Origin: Epiperipatus broadwayi
Lineage: Eukaryota > Onychophora > Udeonychophora > Euonychophora > Peripatidae
Assembly (NCBI GenBank): GCA_028023455.1
Contig: JAQFVV010012490.1
Coordinates: forward strand, 1,362,001 to 1,426,000
Direction of reading: 5' to 3'
Length of the DNA: 64,000 nucleotides
Shown: piece by piece, positions 1 through 11,649 of the stretch
How the letters are laid out: every line of letters begins with the position of its first letter
Position numbering within the stretch: the stretch's first letter is position 1
Made by a program: the position numbers and the translations under genes
The notes under the pieces: generated by a model
What the model saw: only the letters and a program-made list of their open reading frames with translations
Database searches by the model: none
Told to the model about the DNA's origin: nothing

Positions 1-54
1 ATAACCCGCCTTCTTCATGAATAAACTGGATTGTAAAACTGGAAGGTAATTATG

Positions 55-410
55 TTATAAAATATTAAAACATCTTTATCATACGTTATAAAATGAAGTT
101 ATGAAATAATTACATAGAATTTGTTTTATAAAATATTAAAACATCTTTATCATACGTTATAAAATGAAGTTATGAAATAACTACATAGAATTTGTTTTTT
201 GTAAAATATGAAAACATTTTTATCATACGTTATAAAGTGACATTATGAAATAATTACATAGAATGTGTTTTGTAAAATATTAAAACGTCTTTATCATACG
301 TTATAAAGTGACATTATGAAATAATTACATAGAATTTGTTTTATAAAATGTTAAAACGTCTTTATCATACGTTATAAAGTGAAGTTATGAAATAGCTACA
401 CGCAAATTTA
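55..410. repeat. 71-bp tandem repeat, five units
   Basis: Five head-to-tail units begin near 55, 126, 199, 270 and 341. Each runs through TTATAAAATATTAAAAC, then CATACGTTATAAA, then ATGAAATAATTACATAGAAT. The spacing is 71 bp except for one unit of about 73 bp. Units differ at only a few positions (for example AAAATGAAG versus AAAGTGACA), so the array is fairly young or homogenised. The last unit decays after about 400. No coding potential is seen; this is a minisatellite. Confidence 0.9.
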
Positions 411-629
411 TTTATAAAAATATTTGAACGTATTTACTATATGAATTAGAAATGCTTTAATTGCATATTACTTCTATCTGGGTAATGTAACAGAGTTTAT
501 GTATAAGAATATACTTCTATATTTGGCTAAATTATAAATGCTTCAATTATCAAACGATAAATGCTCTACAAACCAAGAATTGTTGAGTTCAAATATCTAC
601 CAATCAGTAATAATTCATAAAATGATGAA

Positions 630-935
630 ATGCTGTATAAATCATAAATGCTTGACTGCTTCTAAAGTTCTTCTCTTAAATGAACAAATGAATTATTGTA
701 TAAACCATAAGTGCTTGACTGCTTCAAAATGAAATATTGTATAAACCATAAGTGCTTGACTGCTTCAAAATGAATTGGAATATTTCCAAGCTTCTTCTCA
801 TAAATGAATTCAAAATGAATTATTGTTGAATTAGAATATTCCCAAGCTTCTTCTCATAAATGGATTCAAAATGAACTATTATTAAATTAGAATATTTCCA
901 AGCTTCTTCTCATAGAGGAATTAATGAACTATTGT
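630..935. repeat. Degenerate tandem repeats, two related unit types
   Basis: The first part repeats CATAAGTGCTTGACTGCTTC three times (near 650, 709 and 749). The second part repeats a ~56-bp unit containing CCAAGCTTCTTCTCATA and AAATGAATTATTGTTGAATTAGAATATT three times (near 786, 842 and 898). The two units share the TTCAAAATGAATTATTG segment, so one probably arose from the other. The short open frame at 538-732 is a by-product of the repeat. Confidence 0.8.
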
Positions 936-1399
936 TGAAATTGCAAATTAATTGTTATTTAATAAAAATTTTTTGTTACTAAAAATTAAATTGGTTATCC
1001 AGTTGTCCAGTTTTGTTTGTTTTATCGCATCACTCACCAATTATAGCACTGGTTCATGAGAATCTCATGTTCTCTGAGCTATGTCTGACATAACTTGACC
1101 TAGGCCAGTCAGGTTGTAGTGAGATGGAACTCTAATGGCACTCTTTGGGAAACCAAACATAGAAATATTTAGATGTTTCCAATCTCTATGTACTACATCC
1201 TCTGATGAGCAGGAAATATTGTTGTAGGGGGGCATTAACATCTGCATTAAGAATATCAATTGATAGTTCCTTCCTGCAGCATGCTCATCAGAAAATTGTT
1301 ACAACTGACGTAATAAAAAGGTTGTATGGCGGTCCGGTTACAATATATATATACATATTATTTTAGAGACTGGTTTTCTAGTATCTTATTTTTGGTCCA
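936..1399. other. Unassigned stretch, less A+T-rich
   Basis: No supported gene. It is somewhat richer in G+C than its surroundings. It holds a broken inverted repeat, CTGATGAGCAGGAA near 1200 against TTCCTGCAGCATGCTCATCAG near 1272. It could be the 3' untranslated end of the non-LTR element that follows, but I could not match it to the other copy. Confidence 0.35.
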
Positions 1400-4240
1400 A
1401 TATGTGCTTGTATTGCACTGTTAGTCTTAATGTTAAAATTGATGATATTTAAGATATCATATCTATTGTATTGGCTTTGCATATTATAGACTGGAACTTG
1501 GTTCCAAATATAATCATGCAGCTGCAAACCCATGTGCTTGAGCTAGGGGGCTGTCTTTTTTCTGAATATTCAAGCTTTATTGAGTACATTGCCGGGTGGC
1601 AGCAAAAGTTACTAACAAGAGCACTTGGTGTACCAGTAGGCATAGAGGCTCTACCTTACATCATGAATAGCAGGGATGTTGCCTTTTTATATATGTTTAT
1701 GACCTCATTGATAAAACCATCAACCTGTCTGTGTATGGTAAACATTGTTTGTTGTATCTTTTCCAGTGCAGTACAGGAATGAAAGAAATGTCTTATGTCT
1801 CCTCTATGAAAGAGTCCACAAAGTGGGTTAATATTGGTGTAGAATCTAAAAAAAATAATGAAGGGTGTTGTGGGTAGATAATTTCGATTGAACTTAAGCA
1901 GGAAATTGAATAATTTTTATACCAGTGATCATTTACTGAATTGTTGTAGCAGTTGACAGTGGTCTATCCCAAGAGCTGTTTGGTTTGGATATAGGATATT
2001 ATGTCTGAATATGTATACTTGTTGTCACTATTGAGTGATATTTGGTTATATATGGGCTTGAGTTCTTCAATCAGTGTGGATAGGTATCCATATCATAGAT
2101 GGTCAGTCTGTGGGTGTTATATTAATCACACACGCCAGGTTTGGAAATCTTTTTATGAGAGTTGATTGAAGATTTATTGATTTCTGTGCATGAAAAACAT
2201 TGATTGCATGAAATCTGAGTTCATTGTGAAATGGTGGTCTACTCAGGTTTTTTAAAGAGATGGCCACTTTTTCTCTTCCATATTAATTTGTTAGAGTGAT
2301 GAAATTGCAGATATGAAAGTGCTAGCAAATTTGATAAGTGTATAGTAGGTAATATTTGTAGTTATAAAATGATTATATATAGCAATCTTCATGTAAATTG
2401 ATAGGTATGATTTTTTCAGCATCTTAATTTATTTTTGCATTTTTTGCTTCATTCCATTGGAGACAAGATAGAAAGAAAAACTAAGAAAAGCAATCGTTTT
2501 GCCATTGTCCATATCTGTACAGTGTTGACCCATGCAATGGTTTTATTTAGGTTAAAATCAATCCTGATTATTTCTTGAAATATGGGGAGATGCTTTTTAG
2601 AGGGAGGAAAACAGTGATATCATCCATATAGGCTATGCATGATATATATAAATCAGTGTTTGGGATTTGAATTTCTTTTATTTTCTTCTATATCTTTATT
2701 AATAAAGAATTGATATATAGTCTGAAGAGTAACATACTGATGGGAAATCCTTGTTAGAAGGATTGGCTGGGTCTGAAGACTAGTGATTTTTTTCCATTCT
2801 GTGTGATATGAATTTCACAGCTGAGTAGTAGATTGGATATTATATATAGATGAGATGGGGGAATTTTGTTTCTTTTTTTAGTGTACCAAATAATTTGACC
2901 ATGGGTACAGAGTCAAAAGCTGCCTTACTGTCCAGCTGCCCTGTAATTGGGGCATATTTCTTTTTTTTTTTTTTACTGATTCAATAATTATTTTGTACAT
3001 GGGGATGCCTTTTTTGGCATATTGAGCTAATGATAATAAAGGATGTATATGTTGCTCTATTTTATTTTTTATTACTCTTTCAAATTTTTTATTCCTAAAG
3101 GTCCCATTGAGATTGGTCATAGATTAAACAAGGTTGATACTGCTGCTGGTTTTTTGTTAATCAGAACTATTGCAACTGGATATAGGCTTTTGTATGTTGT
3201 AAATTGTTTGTGATATATAATTGGTAAGATCACAGATGTATTTGCTGCTGTGAAGTCGCTGTGTTTGAATATGAATTTGGGGATGCCTTGTGATCCTGGG
3301 TGGTATGTGTTTCCTATTGTTGCAAGTTGGAAAGCAATGTAGATTGTAGTTATTGGTATGTTTATTTTAGGGTTGCCTAATATGTCTGCATTTGGTATGT
3401 ATGCTCTTTGTTTTTGCAGTTTTTCTTTAAATATATTGGATCTATCATATTATATCCAGCTGTTACCGAGCCATCTATTTCAAATTCCATAGGCACTCTA
3501 ACTGTGGAGGAGTATCCTAGTGCTCATCATATGTATGTCTGGGTCCAAGAGTGTTGCTGCATGAGGTATATATTTTTCTTTTTTATTGCTATTGTACACT
3601 TCTGAAAGTTTTCTAATGTGCATTTGATTGGGAGCAGTTGGTCTGGAAATGGTTATTCCTTCATGTAGTTCATCTGCTAATGTTAATAATCTAGTGAGTG
3701 GGGATTTGACTTTCAGGTGATATGATTAACATTGAATAAAAGTATATGCTATATAGTTTTATACTGGTTTGATTAACGTGTTTAGAAGTTTTGGGCGCAT
3801 CATATAGGTTTCTGAATATAGGACTACAGTTGTGTATGCCGGATGAAGTATATGTATAGTGTAATTCCATATTTTTGTTAGGTTGAGGGTGATGACTTGA
3901 GTAACATGATCTGAGATGATAAATAGACAGAGCACAAGGTTAAAAAAATGGTGCAACATTGTTGCACCATTTATAAGCGAGGTATGACTATTATTGTTAA
4001 ATGATATTGAGTTTAATGGGAGAAATCACCCAGCATTCACAAGTGTCATCGGAATTGTTATTTCATGGATCCATTTGGAGATGAAAATATGATAGACTAT
4101 GTTGAAATCTCCTATAAATATTACAGGATTAAGTGTTGCAGAAAACATTGGATTTACAGTTATTATGATTCTGGAGATGATGACAGGGCTTAGTGGTATA
4201 TAGACAAATATTAAGTTGAGTGATTAGATACATATGGACA
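1400..4240 (-). mobile_element. L1/Tx1-like non-LTR retrotransposon, 5'-truncated copy 1
   Basis: A decayed LINE read on the minus strand, so its 5' side is at the high coordinates. Order on that strand: end of the endonuclease (GDFN motif near 4105-4132; SDH motif near 3905), linker, reverse transcriptase (motif A as KAAFDSVP at 2907-2935; YMDD box as CIAYMDDITVF near 2600-2635), then a C-terminal Cys/His segment near 1755-1830 with PLCG...RHFFHSC. The same blocks occur in the same order and at similar spacing in the longer copy at 57.35-62.0 kb. ORF1 and the endonuclease N-terminus are missing, which is typical of incomplete target-primed reverse transcription. Several stops and frameshifts are present. 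The clade call rests on ORF2 architecture and is tentative; the 3' end is approximate. Confidence 0.8.
1449..4135 (-). pseudogene. ORF2 remnant: endonuclease (partial), reverse transcriptase, Cys/His tail
   Basis: ORF2 of a LINE would nick the target DNA (APE-type endonuclease) and copy the element RNA onto it (reverse transcriptase). Visible pieces on the minus strand: VIFIGDFN at about 4110-4132, the metal-binding GDFN motif of APE endonucleases; an SDH-containing piece in the frame 3759-3959 that aligns with 59712-60008 and shares LYSETY; a linker at 2960-3120; motif A with its catalytic Asp, near 2910; the YMDD box near 2612; and a C-terminal stretch from 1830 to 1450 with a CxxC...HxxxxC pattern. 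The frame changes between every pair of blocks, so no functional protein is possible. The plus-strand frame at 1471-1782 is a shadow of this C-terminus. Confidence 0.75.
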
Positions 4241-6174
4241 GTTACTTAAATGTGATAAGTCAGATGAGAGATGACTAAATTAATGATTGATTAAAGAGGG
4301 AGCTATTAATAGTATAACTGTAAATTTTAAAGTTTGAAATTTAGCAGTTGAGATTTGGAGATATAAATGAAATGTGGGTAAAAATATGTTTTTTAAAAAA
4401 ATAATAATACTATCATAGATTAAAGTAAATTGTAAATATTGAATGTTAACTAAAATGAATAATAATAACGTAAAGTATAAAAGATATAAAGTTAGACTTA
4501 AATATTTAAAAAAGTAACAGAAGTAAAATAAAAACAAAAACAGAATATATATGAATATAGGAGGTATTAACAGATAAATATAGAATGTAAAAAGAGTAAA
4601 ATATATAATATTAAAAAGACAATAATTAAGTGATGATTATAAAATGTATATATAAAATATAAATTCATGTATATTTATATTCATATATTTGCATTATGTT
4701 GTAGTTCTGAGTAAGATTGCTGGAACAATCGAAACTGACAAAAAAGAAGGTTGCAATAAAGCATTCTAAAATAGTAATAAAGAGCATAGATGATTTAATA
4801 TTATACTAATGATTGGCATTAGGGTGTTAGTTAACTAATTATATTTATGTGACCCAATTCGGTTGAAAAGTTGGATATTCTAAATGTAACTTTTTTTAAA
4901 TTAGACTGTGTATAAATTTTAGGCAAAACAATAAATTAATATTACATCATCTTATTACATCAAACATTTACACATTATTATTTAATAAATGAAAATATTA
5001 TATTCCAACAAATAAAACATTTATTTAAATATATTTTCGTTTTTTTAAAAAATTCTCAAAATATTAACTTAAATATTTTAACAGATATTTTTATAAACAA
5101 AACATTAAACAATAAAATTGTTTTAAAGATTAGGTTTTCGTCTTCCGGACAAGGAAATGAAATATAAGCAATTTCTCTTTAAAATGTTAGCTTTTAATTC
5201 AAACAGATTACACGCATTCACAAACCCTAAAAATATTTAAAATATGACTTAGAAATAATTAATTTAAAAGTATTTGCTAATTGTTAATATTTATAAAAGA
5301 TTAGATTATAATTAAGCTAGCAATTAGGACTATATTTTTAAATGAATTGTAACAAATCGATTATATTAATAAAAATCAATAAAGCATTATTGAAATTATG
5401 TTTATTTTATAACAACTTAATAAATACGTGTAATAATTACATTAAGAGCATAATTACATTTTTAGCTACAATAAGTTAAGGATAAGTTATATAATAAAAT
5501 ACTGATTTTATGGTTTTATAATAGCTACATTTATAAAATAAGCTTAAATTCATTTATTTAAATTTGTCATAAATAATATTTCATAACATTAACTATGAAT
5601 CAATAAGATAACTTATTGAATGATTCACTATTTTTAAGAGTAATTTATTTAGCAGAAAATAAACATTGTAATTTTTTTTTAAAGATATATTAGCAAAATA
5701 CCCAACCCAAAGTTTTACAGGCAGAACTTAAGTTTACAATATATATATACACACACATATTTGTTAAATTGAAGTTTTTAGATTTGTGTTAATAAAGTTG
5801 ATGTTTTATTTTGTAGTCATTTCATTAAAGCAAAAAAATTAAGAAATATGATAAGGATAAACAGTTATCAACCCTTTATTCATAAGAGACTTTCTTAATT
5901 GAATTTTTATTATAGAAATAGAAGGCTTAATAATTTTGAAAATAATAGTTATTTTCAGATAAATCACTTTGCTTCTCACTATATTAAATTAGGATATAAT
6001 CATAAATTTATTAGGAATATTATATATAATAAAAATATCTATAAATGAATTAATAATAATGGAGTTCATTTCTTCACCATATAACTCATCAATTAGTAAA
6101 TTGATTAATAAGAATAGTTTTTTATTGGGTTATAAAAGTGGCATGGAAAAAAGGCCTGAATTTAAATTCCTTAT
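4241..6174. other. A+T-rich gene-free stretch
   Basis: Very A+T-rich DNA with homopolymer and TATA runs, for example ATATATATACACACACATAT near 5740. Open frames here (4280-4537 minus; 6059 onward plus) are low-complexity and look like chance; the latter runs into the repeat beginning at 6175. No splice-site pattern, RNA gene or transposon end could be supported. Confidence 0.6.
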
Positions 6175-8334
6175 TGTAATGATCGAAAAGAAAGTGAAGA
6201 TCGAATCTAACCGCAATCTGCACTACACAGGCGCCATCTAGGCATTTGAACCTAGAAAAATTTATAAAGTAGGCAGATACATGCTGTTAAGATTCCACTT
6301 TATTTAAATATTCAGATTGTTAGCCCAAGTCACTAGCTCAGTGGAACAGCAGAGATTATAAAATATAACTTTATATCTTAAATATAAAAAAATAAAAGCC
6401 ACTGCCAGAAATTAACACATAAAAATATTTATTTACGCACATATAAAATCATTCTAATTTGAGGAATAAGTTTAACATTTTAGATTTTTATATTAATCTT
6501 TAATTTTACATTTAAATAGATTGCAATAATGAATTTAATATTTATTTAGTGAGTCGAGTATGAATAGACTATATAGATTGTATTTGAAAAGAAAAATGTT
6601 CTATCCCTTATTTAACCTTAGGCCAAAAAGTTTGCAGTCAAACCGGCACCAATCCATCTGATACATTTATGTATTCAATGTAGCATGAAAATACGACAAC
6701 ACAAAATACTATACTGTCAGGAATATACATCTGAACAGTAAGTAGAGTTAGAGAAGACATTGGCTCTCCACCAATTGTCTTTCCATCAACAGGAATGCTA
6801 CATCTGTTGGCGAGTAAAACAATAAACAAAAAACTCCATAGGAATGGACTGCGGTCCTTTGCCGACTTACAAACCCATCCATAGGCAAACAGAAGGTGTG
6901 TGGCATATATCTGCAATCCTGCCCATAGCGGATCTCATACTACATCTACTAATTACACAAATATATCCAATCCATTGATCTAATTCAACTATGAAATGAA
7001 TAACCTAAGATTACCCTCCCTTAAATTATATATATAACTTTACAAATCCATATAGCCATCCACGCCCGACTTAAATTTAACCTTTAGATATGTTCGCACA
7101 GATGAATTTTATACAATTTGTTTTATAATGTTGAATATAGATCGGCTGCACAGATTCCACGGTCAAAAACATTTCAAAATAAACACAACTGATCAAAATA
7201 CAAAATCATCAATAATGTCAAGTGCATAGGGAATACAAAAAAAAACCCAATGGCATTCATTGTAAGATGCTGCAGTGACATTGAAGACTTATATATTCCA
7301 ATCGACTATGAAACAGCAACATAATTAACCGCTAACGAATCTATGCAATGTCTATATCCAACTTAAATTTCCTCATTTAAAATTTAAACAATAAATATTA
7401 ATACAAATAAAATAATAAATGGAAATGTTTTTTATTGAACGCAAACATATAAATTTAAACATTATTAATTAATTTATAACATAAGTCAGATATATATAAT
7501 TTAAATATTGATTGTCAATTTGAAAATCAGATAAGAATTCCTTTTTTTAAATTTAGGTTAGCTGAATTTTAAAAGTTTGAACGAAAGTTCTTAATTTTTT
7601 TTTTTAAATTGTAAAGTTCATAGCTCACTGTAGAAGAGTCCTGGTTCCTGTTTTTAATTTCCATGATGTCTCCATTGGAAGATCGCTCTGATGTTCTGGA
7701 GATAGCATTAGCTGGTTCCATTCTGGTATCACAGTCTTTTCATTTTTTAAAATAAGTGAGAGAGAACGACAAGTGCGTCTTGTCGCTCGTCTCACCAAAT
7801 CAAGTTGGAAAAAACTGTCAGGAAACTGAAATTTCTCTTTTTATAATCCTCCTATGGATTCAACCAACAAAACGTCACTAATCCATCCTTTTCATTCAGG
7901 TCCAGGCTGAAGCTTGGTGCTTCCATTGGTCAAACTAATTCTTTATTCCTTGTCTAATTTTCATCTGACTTTTTAATTACACAAGAGCCCAAGGCTAGCT
8001 TGCTTTTCAATTAATAAACAATCATTTCCATTTACAGATTACAGGAATTAATTAATACCTGTTTTTATTTTAACTTACGTTATTTCTTTATTAAAATATT
8101 TTTATATTTAAATCTTGTATTTTTTTACAAAAAAATATGTTCAAATATCCTTTTTTTATTTATAAAAAAATATTTTTAAAGTTTAGCGTCTGTGCGAATA
8201 TATACGTTTAACAAACATTTTAATTTTAGCATTTAGTTGTTTTTTTTCCCCCCTTTTTAACAACTTTATTTTTATTTGCGAACTTTAAGATTTTATTTTA
8301 AATTAATGTAACAATATTTATATATATCGTTACA
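6175..8334 (-). repeat. Long terminal repeat, left copy
   Basis: 2,160 bp, very similar to 8887-11037 throughout, with only scattered substitutions and small indels. The largest indel is 15 bp near 6770. Its terminal dinucleotides are TG and CA. It contains a small hairpin at 7767-7785. The minus-strand open frame at 6638-6916 (92 codons) lies wholly inside the LTR and also occurs in the partner copy. Confidence 0.65.
7767..7785. repeat. LTR stem-loop, 7-bp stem
   Basis: CGACAAG, loop TGCGT, CTTGTCG. The same hairpin is conserved in the partner LTR at 10470-10488. A hairpin in this position could lie in the transcribed R/U5 part of the LTR RNA, but no function can be shown from the sequence. 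Confidence 0.5.
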
Positions 8335-8886
8335 TATCAGTAAACTTCCTCAAAAAAACAAAAACATTAAAAAAAAAAGAATTTACTTAGTGTTAGTAAT
8401 TACGTTACACAAATTTGTTATATATGAAATTTCAAAAGAACAAAACTTTTTTTTTAAAAGACAAAACAGTAATTACAAATATAATGATTAAAAAAAATGT
8501 TGACTGATGATTCCTTACTACCAGCTAAATTTCTGCCCCCTCCCTTCCAAGTTTCTTTTCTTCTACTTTTCAGTATTATTTAGGCATGTTAAACGATTAG
8601 ATTTTAAACAAGACTTTTTTTAAAAAAAATTATGATTTATATTTATTATTACATTTTATTTATTTAGATTTTAATATTAACGTTTTATTTCTCGCATTTA
8701 CTTCTACATATGCGCAATTTTTCTTACTGGCAGTACATTTAAGACAAAATTTCAAACTGTAACTCCACATCAATACAACAAATATATTTATACTAATTTC
8801 AGAAAAAATATTACGGGCATGATTCACTTTTAAAATTCTCAGGGCACTTGTGTTTATTAAAGATCGGCCCAAGTTGGGTAGCCAGT
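8335..8886 (-). other. Internal spacer between the two LTRs
   Basis: 552 bp with many A and T runs. The right edge on the minus strand carries TGGCTACCCAACTTGGGCCGA, a candidate primer-binding site. The left edge on the minus strand has only a weak purine run (GAGGAAG) before the LTR. The minus-strand frame at 8660-8935 crosses the LTR border and resembles no known retroelement protein. Confidence 0.5.
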
Positions 8887-11037
8887 TGTAACGATCGAAA
8901 AGAAAGTGAAGATCGAATCTAACCGCAATCTGCACTACACGGGCATCATCTATGCATTTGAACCTAGAAAAATTTATAAAGTAGGCAGATACGCGCTGTT
9001 AAGATTCCACTTTATTTAAATATTCAGATCGTTAGCCCAAGTCACTAGCTCAGTGGAACAGCAGAGATTATAAAATATAACTTTATATCTTAAATATAAA
9101 AAAATAAAAGCCACTGCCAGAAATTAACACATAAAAATATTTATTTACGCACATATAAAATCATTCTAATTTGAGGAATAAGTTTAACATTTTAGATTTT
9201 TATATTAATCTTTAATTTTACATTTAAATAGATTGCAATAATGAATTTAATATTTATTTACCGAGTCGAGTCGAGTATGAATAGACTATATAGATTGTAT
9301 TTGAAAAGAAAAATGTTCTATCCCTTATTTAACCTTAGGCCAAAAAGTTCGCAGTCAAACCAGCACCAATCCATCTGATACATTTATGTATTCAATGTAG
9401 CATAAAAATACGACAACACAAAATACTATACTGTCAGGAATGTACATCTGAACAGTAAGTAGAGTTAGAGAAGACATTGTCTCTCCACCAACAGAAATGC
9501 TACATCTGTTGGCGAGTAGAACAATAAACAAAAAACTCCATAGGAATGGACTGCGGTCCTTTGCCGACTTACAAACCCATCCATAGGTAAACAGAAGGTG
9601 TGTGGCATATATCTGCAATCCTGCCCATAGCGGATCTCATACTACATCTACTAATTACACAAATATATCCAATCCATTGAGCTAATTCAACTACGAAACG
9701 AATAACCTAAGATTACCCTCTCTTAAACTATATATATAACTTTACAAATCCATATAGCCATTCACGCCCGACTTAAATTTAACCTTTAGATATGTTCGCA
9801 CAGATGAATTTTATACAATTTGTTTTATAATGTTGAGTATAGATCGGCTGCACAGATTCCATGCTCAAAAACATTTCAAAATAAACACAAACGATCAAAA
9901 TACAAAATCATCGATAATGTCAAGAGCATAGGGAATAAAAAAAAACCCCAATGTCATTCATCGTAAGATGCTGCAGTGACATTGATGACTTATATATTCC
10001 AATCGACTATGAAACAGCAACATAATGATCCGCTAACGAATCTATGCAACGTCTATACCCAACTTAAATTTCCTCATTTAAAATTTAAACAATAAATATT
10101 AATACAAATAAAATAATAAATGGAAATGATTTTTTTATCGAACGCAAACATATAAATTTAAACATTATTAATTGATTTATAACATAAGTCAGATATATAT
10201 AATTTAAATATTGATTGTCAATTTGAAAATCAGATAAGAATTCCTTTTTTTAAATTTAGGTTAGCTGAATTTTAAAAGTTTGAACGAAAGTTCTTAATTT
10301 TTTTTTTTAAATTGTAAAGTTCATAGCTCACTGTAGAAGAGGCCAGGTTCCTGTTTTTAATTCCCACGATGTCTCCATTGGAAGATCGCTCTGATGTTCT
10401 GGAGGTAGCATTAGCTGGTTCCATTCTGGTATCACAGTCTTTTCATTTTTTAAAATAAGTGAGAGAGAACGACAAGTGCGTCTTGTCGCTCGTCTCACCA
10501 AATCAAGTTGGAAAAAACTGTCAGGAAACTGAATATTTCTCTTTTTATAATCCTCCTATGGATTCAATCAACAAAACATCACTAATCCATCCTTTTCATT
10601 CAGGTCCAGGCTGAGGCTTGGTGCTTCCATTGGTCAAACTAATTCTTTATTCCTTATCTAATTTTCATCTGACTTTTTAATTACACAAGAGCTCAAGGCT
10701 AGCTTGCTTTTCAATTAATAAGCAATCATTTCCATTTACAGATTACAGGAATTAATTAATACCTGTTTTTATTTTAACTTACGTTATTTGTTTATTAAAA
10801 TATTTTTATATTTAAATCTTGTATTTTTTTACAAAAAAAATACGTTCAAATATCCTTTTTTTATTTATAAAAAAATACTTTTAAAGTTTAGCGTCTGTGC
10901 GAATATATACGTTTAACAAACATTTTAATTTTAGCATTTAGTTGTTTTTTTCCCCCTTTTTAACAACTTTATTTTTATTTGCGAACTTTAAGATTTTATT
11001 TTAAATTAATGTAACAATATTTATATATATCGTTACA
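8887..11037 (-). repeat. Long terminal repeat, right copy
   Basis: 2,151 bp partner of the left LTR. Small differences from it include a duplicated GAGTC near 9263 and loss of 15 bp near 9485. The loss keeps the minus-strand open frame (9355-9618, 87 codons) in register. The element ends at ATCGTTACA; the next bases, TTAC, are the possible target duplication. Confidence 0.65.
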
Positions 11038-11649
11038 TTACTAAATAGTTCAAAACAGTCAACTTATTGCAAATCAATTCTTGAGATAGTTTACAAGATT
11101 CCTTGCAGTTGTCATAAAATTTGTATAGGTCGCGAGTAAATGAAGTCTTAATGAAAGAGTTAAGATCATAAAAGTAGAGTTAAAAATAGATATCACAACT
11201 CAGCTTTGTATATTCATGAACTAAATACAGACCATAAAATATTATTTGACAATGCAGAAGTTACTTTTTATATATAAAAAAGTGAATTGAAAAGAAGAGT
11301 AAAAGAAACTTTGATAATAAAATTTTTTGAATTTGAGGTCATCAATCTCATGACGGCCTTTGATGTTAAAAGAAGTTAATTTTTGAAGGGAATGATGGAA
11401 AGGCTATTTTGTTTTGTATATATATATATATATATATGTTGTATGTTTAGTTGAATTTCACTTGAAACGGTCTATTTGTTAATAGATAAAACTATGGTTG
11501 TGAAAGAATTTTAGTAAAATTGTGTTTTTTTTTGGCTAGTATTGTAATGTTATATGAATTTCTAAAATACACACTATGACGGAAATAGTTGGACTTTGCA
11601 GTTTGATATATAATCATTGAATTTGGTTTAAAGATTTTTTTGAGAACTA

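Larger units (their letters stand above)
6175..11037 (-). mobile_element. Deleted LTR retrotransposon with 2.15-kb LTRs
   Basis: Two long direct repeats (6175-8334 and 8887-11037) flank only 552 bp. Each starts TGTAA(T/C)GATCGAAAAG and ends ATATATCGTTACA, giving a TG...CA terminus with a short inverted repeat (TGTAACGAT/ATCGTTACA), as LTRs have. On the minus strand the spacer begins, two bases after the right-hand repeat, with TGGCTACCCAACTTGG. This resembles a tRNA primer-binding site of the TGGCGCCCAAC type and suggests minus-strand orientation. Outer flanks TTAT and TTAC could be a decayed 4-bp target duplication. No gag or pol is recognisable in the spacer, so this would be a large internal deletion or a non-autonomous derivative. 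The alternative is a tandem pair of unknown elements. Confidence 0.6.

Noticed and set aside
1471-1782. 103-codon plus-strand frame with protein-like composition
   Set aside because: The minus strand here is the C-terminus of ORF2 of the L1/Tx1-like element: a Cys/His pattern, then text alignable to 57452-57670. The plus frame also begins at TTG, not ATG.
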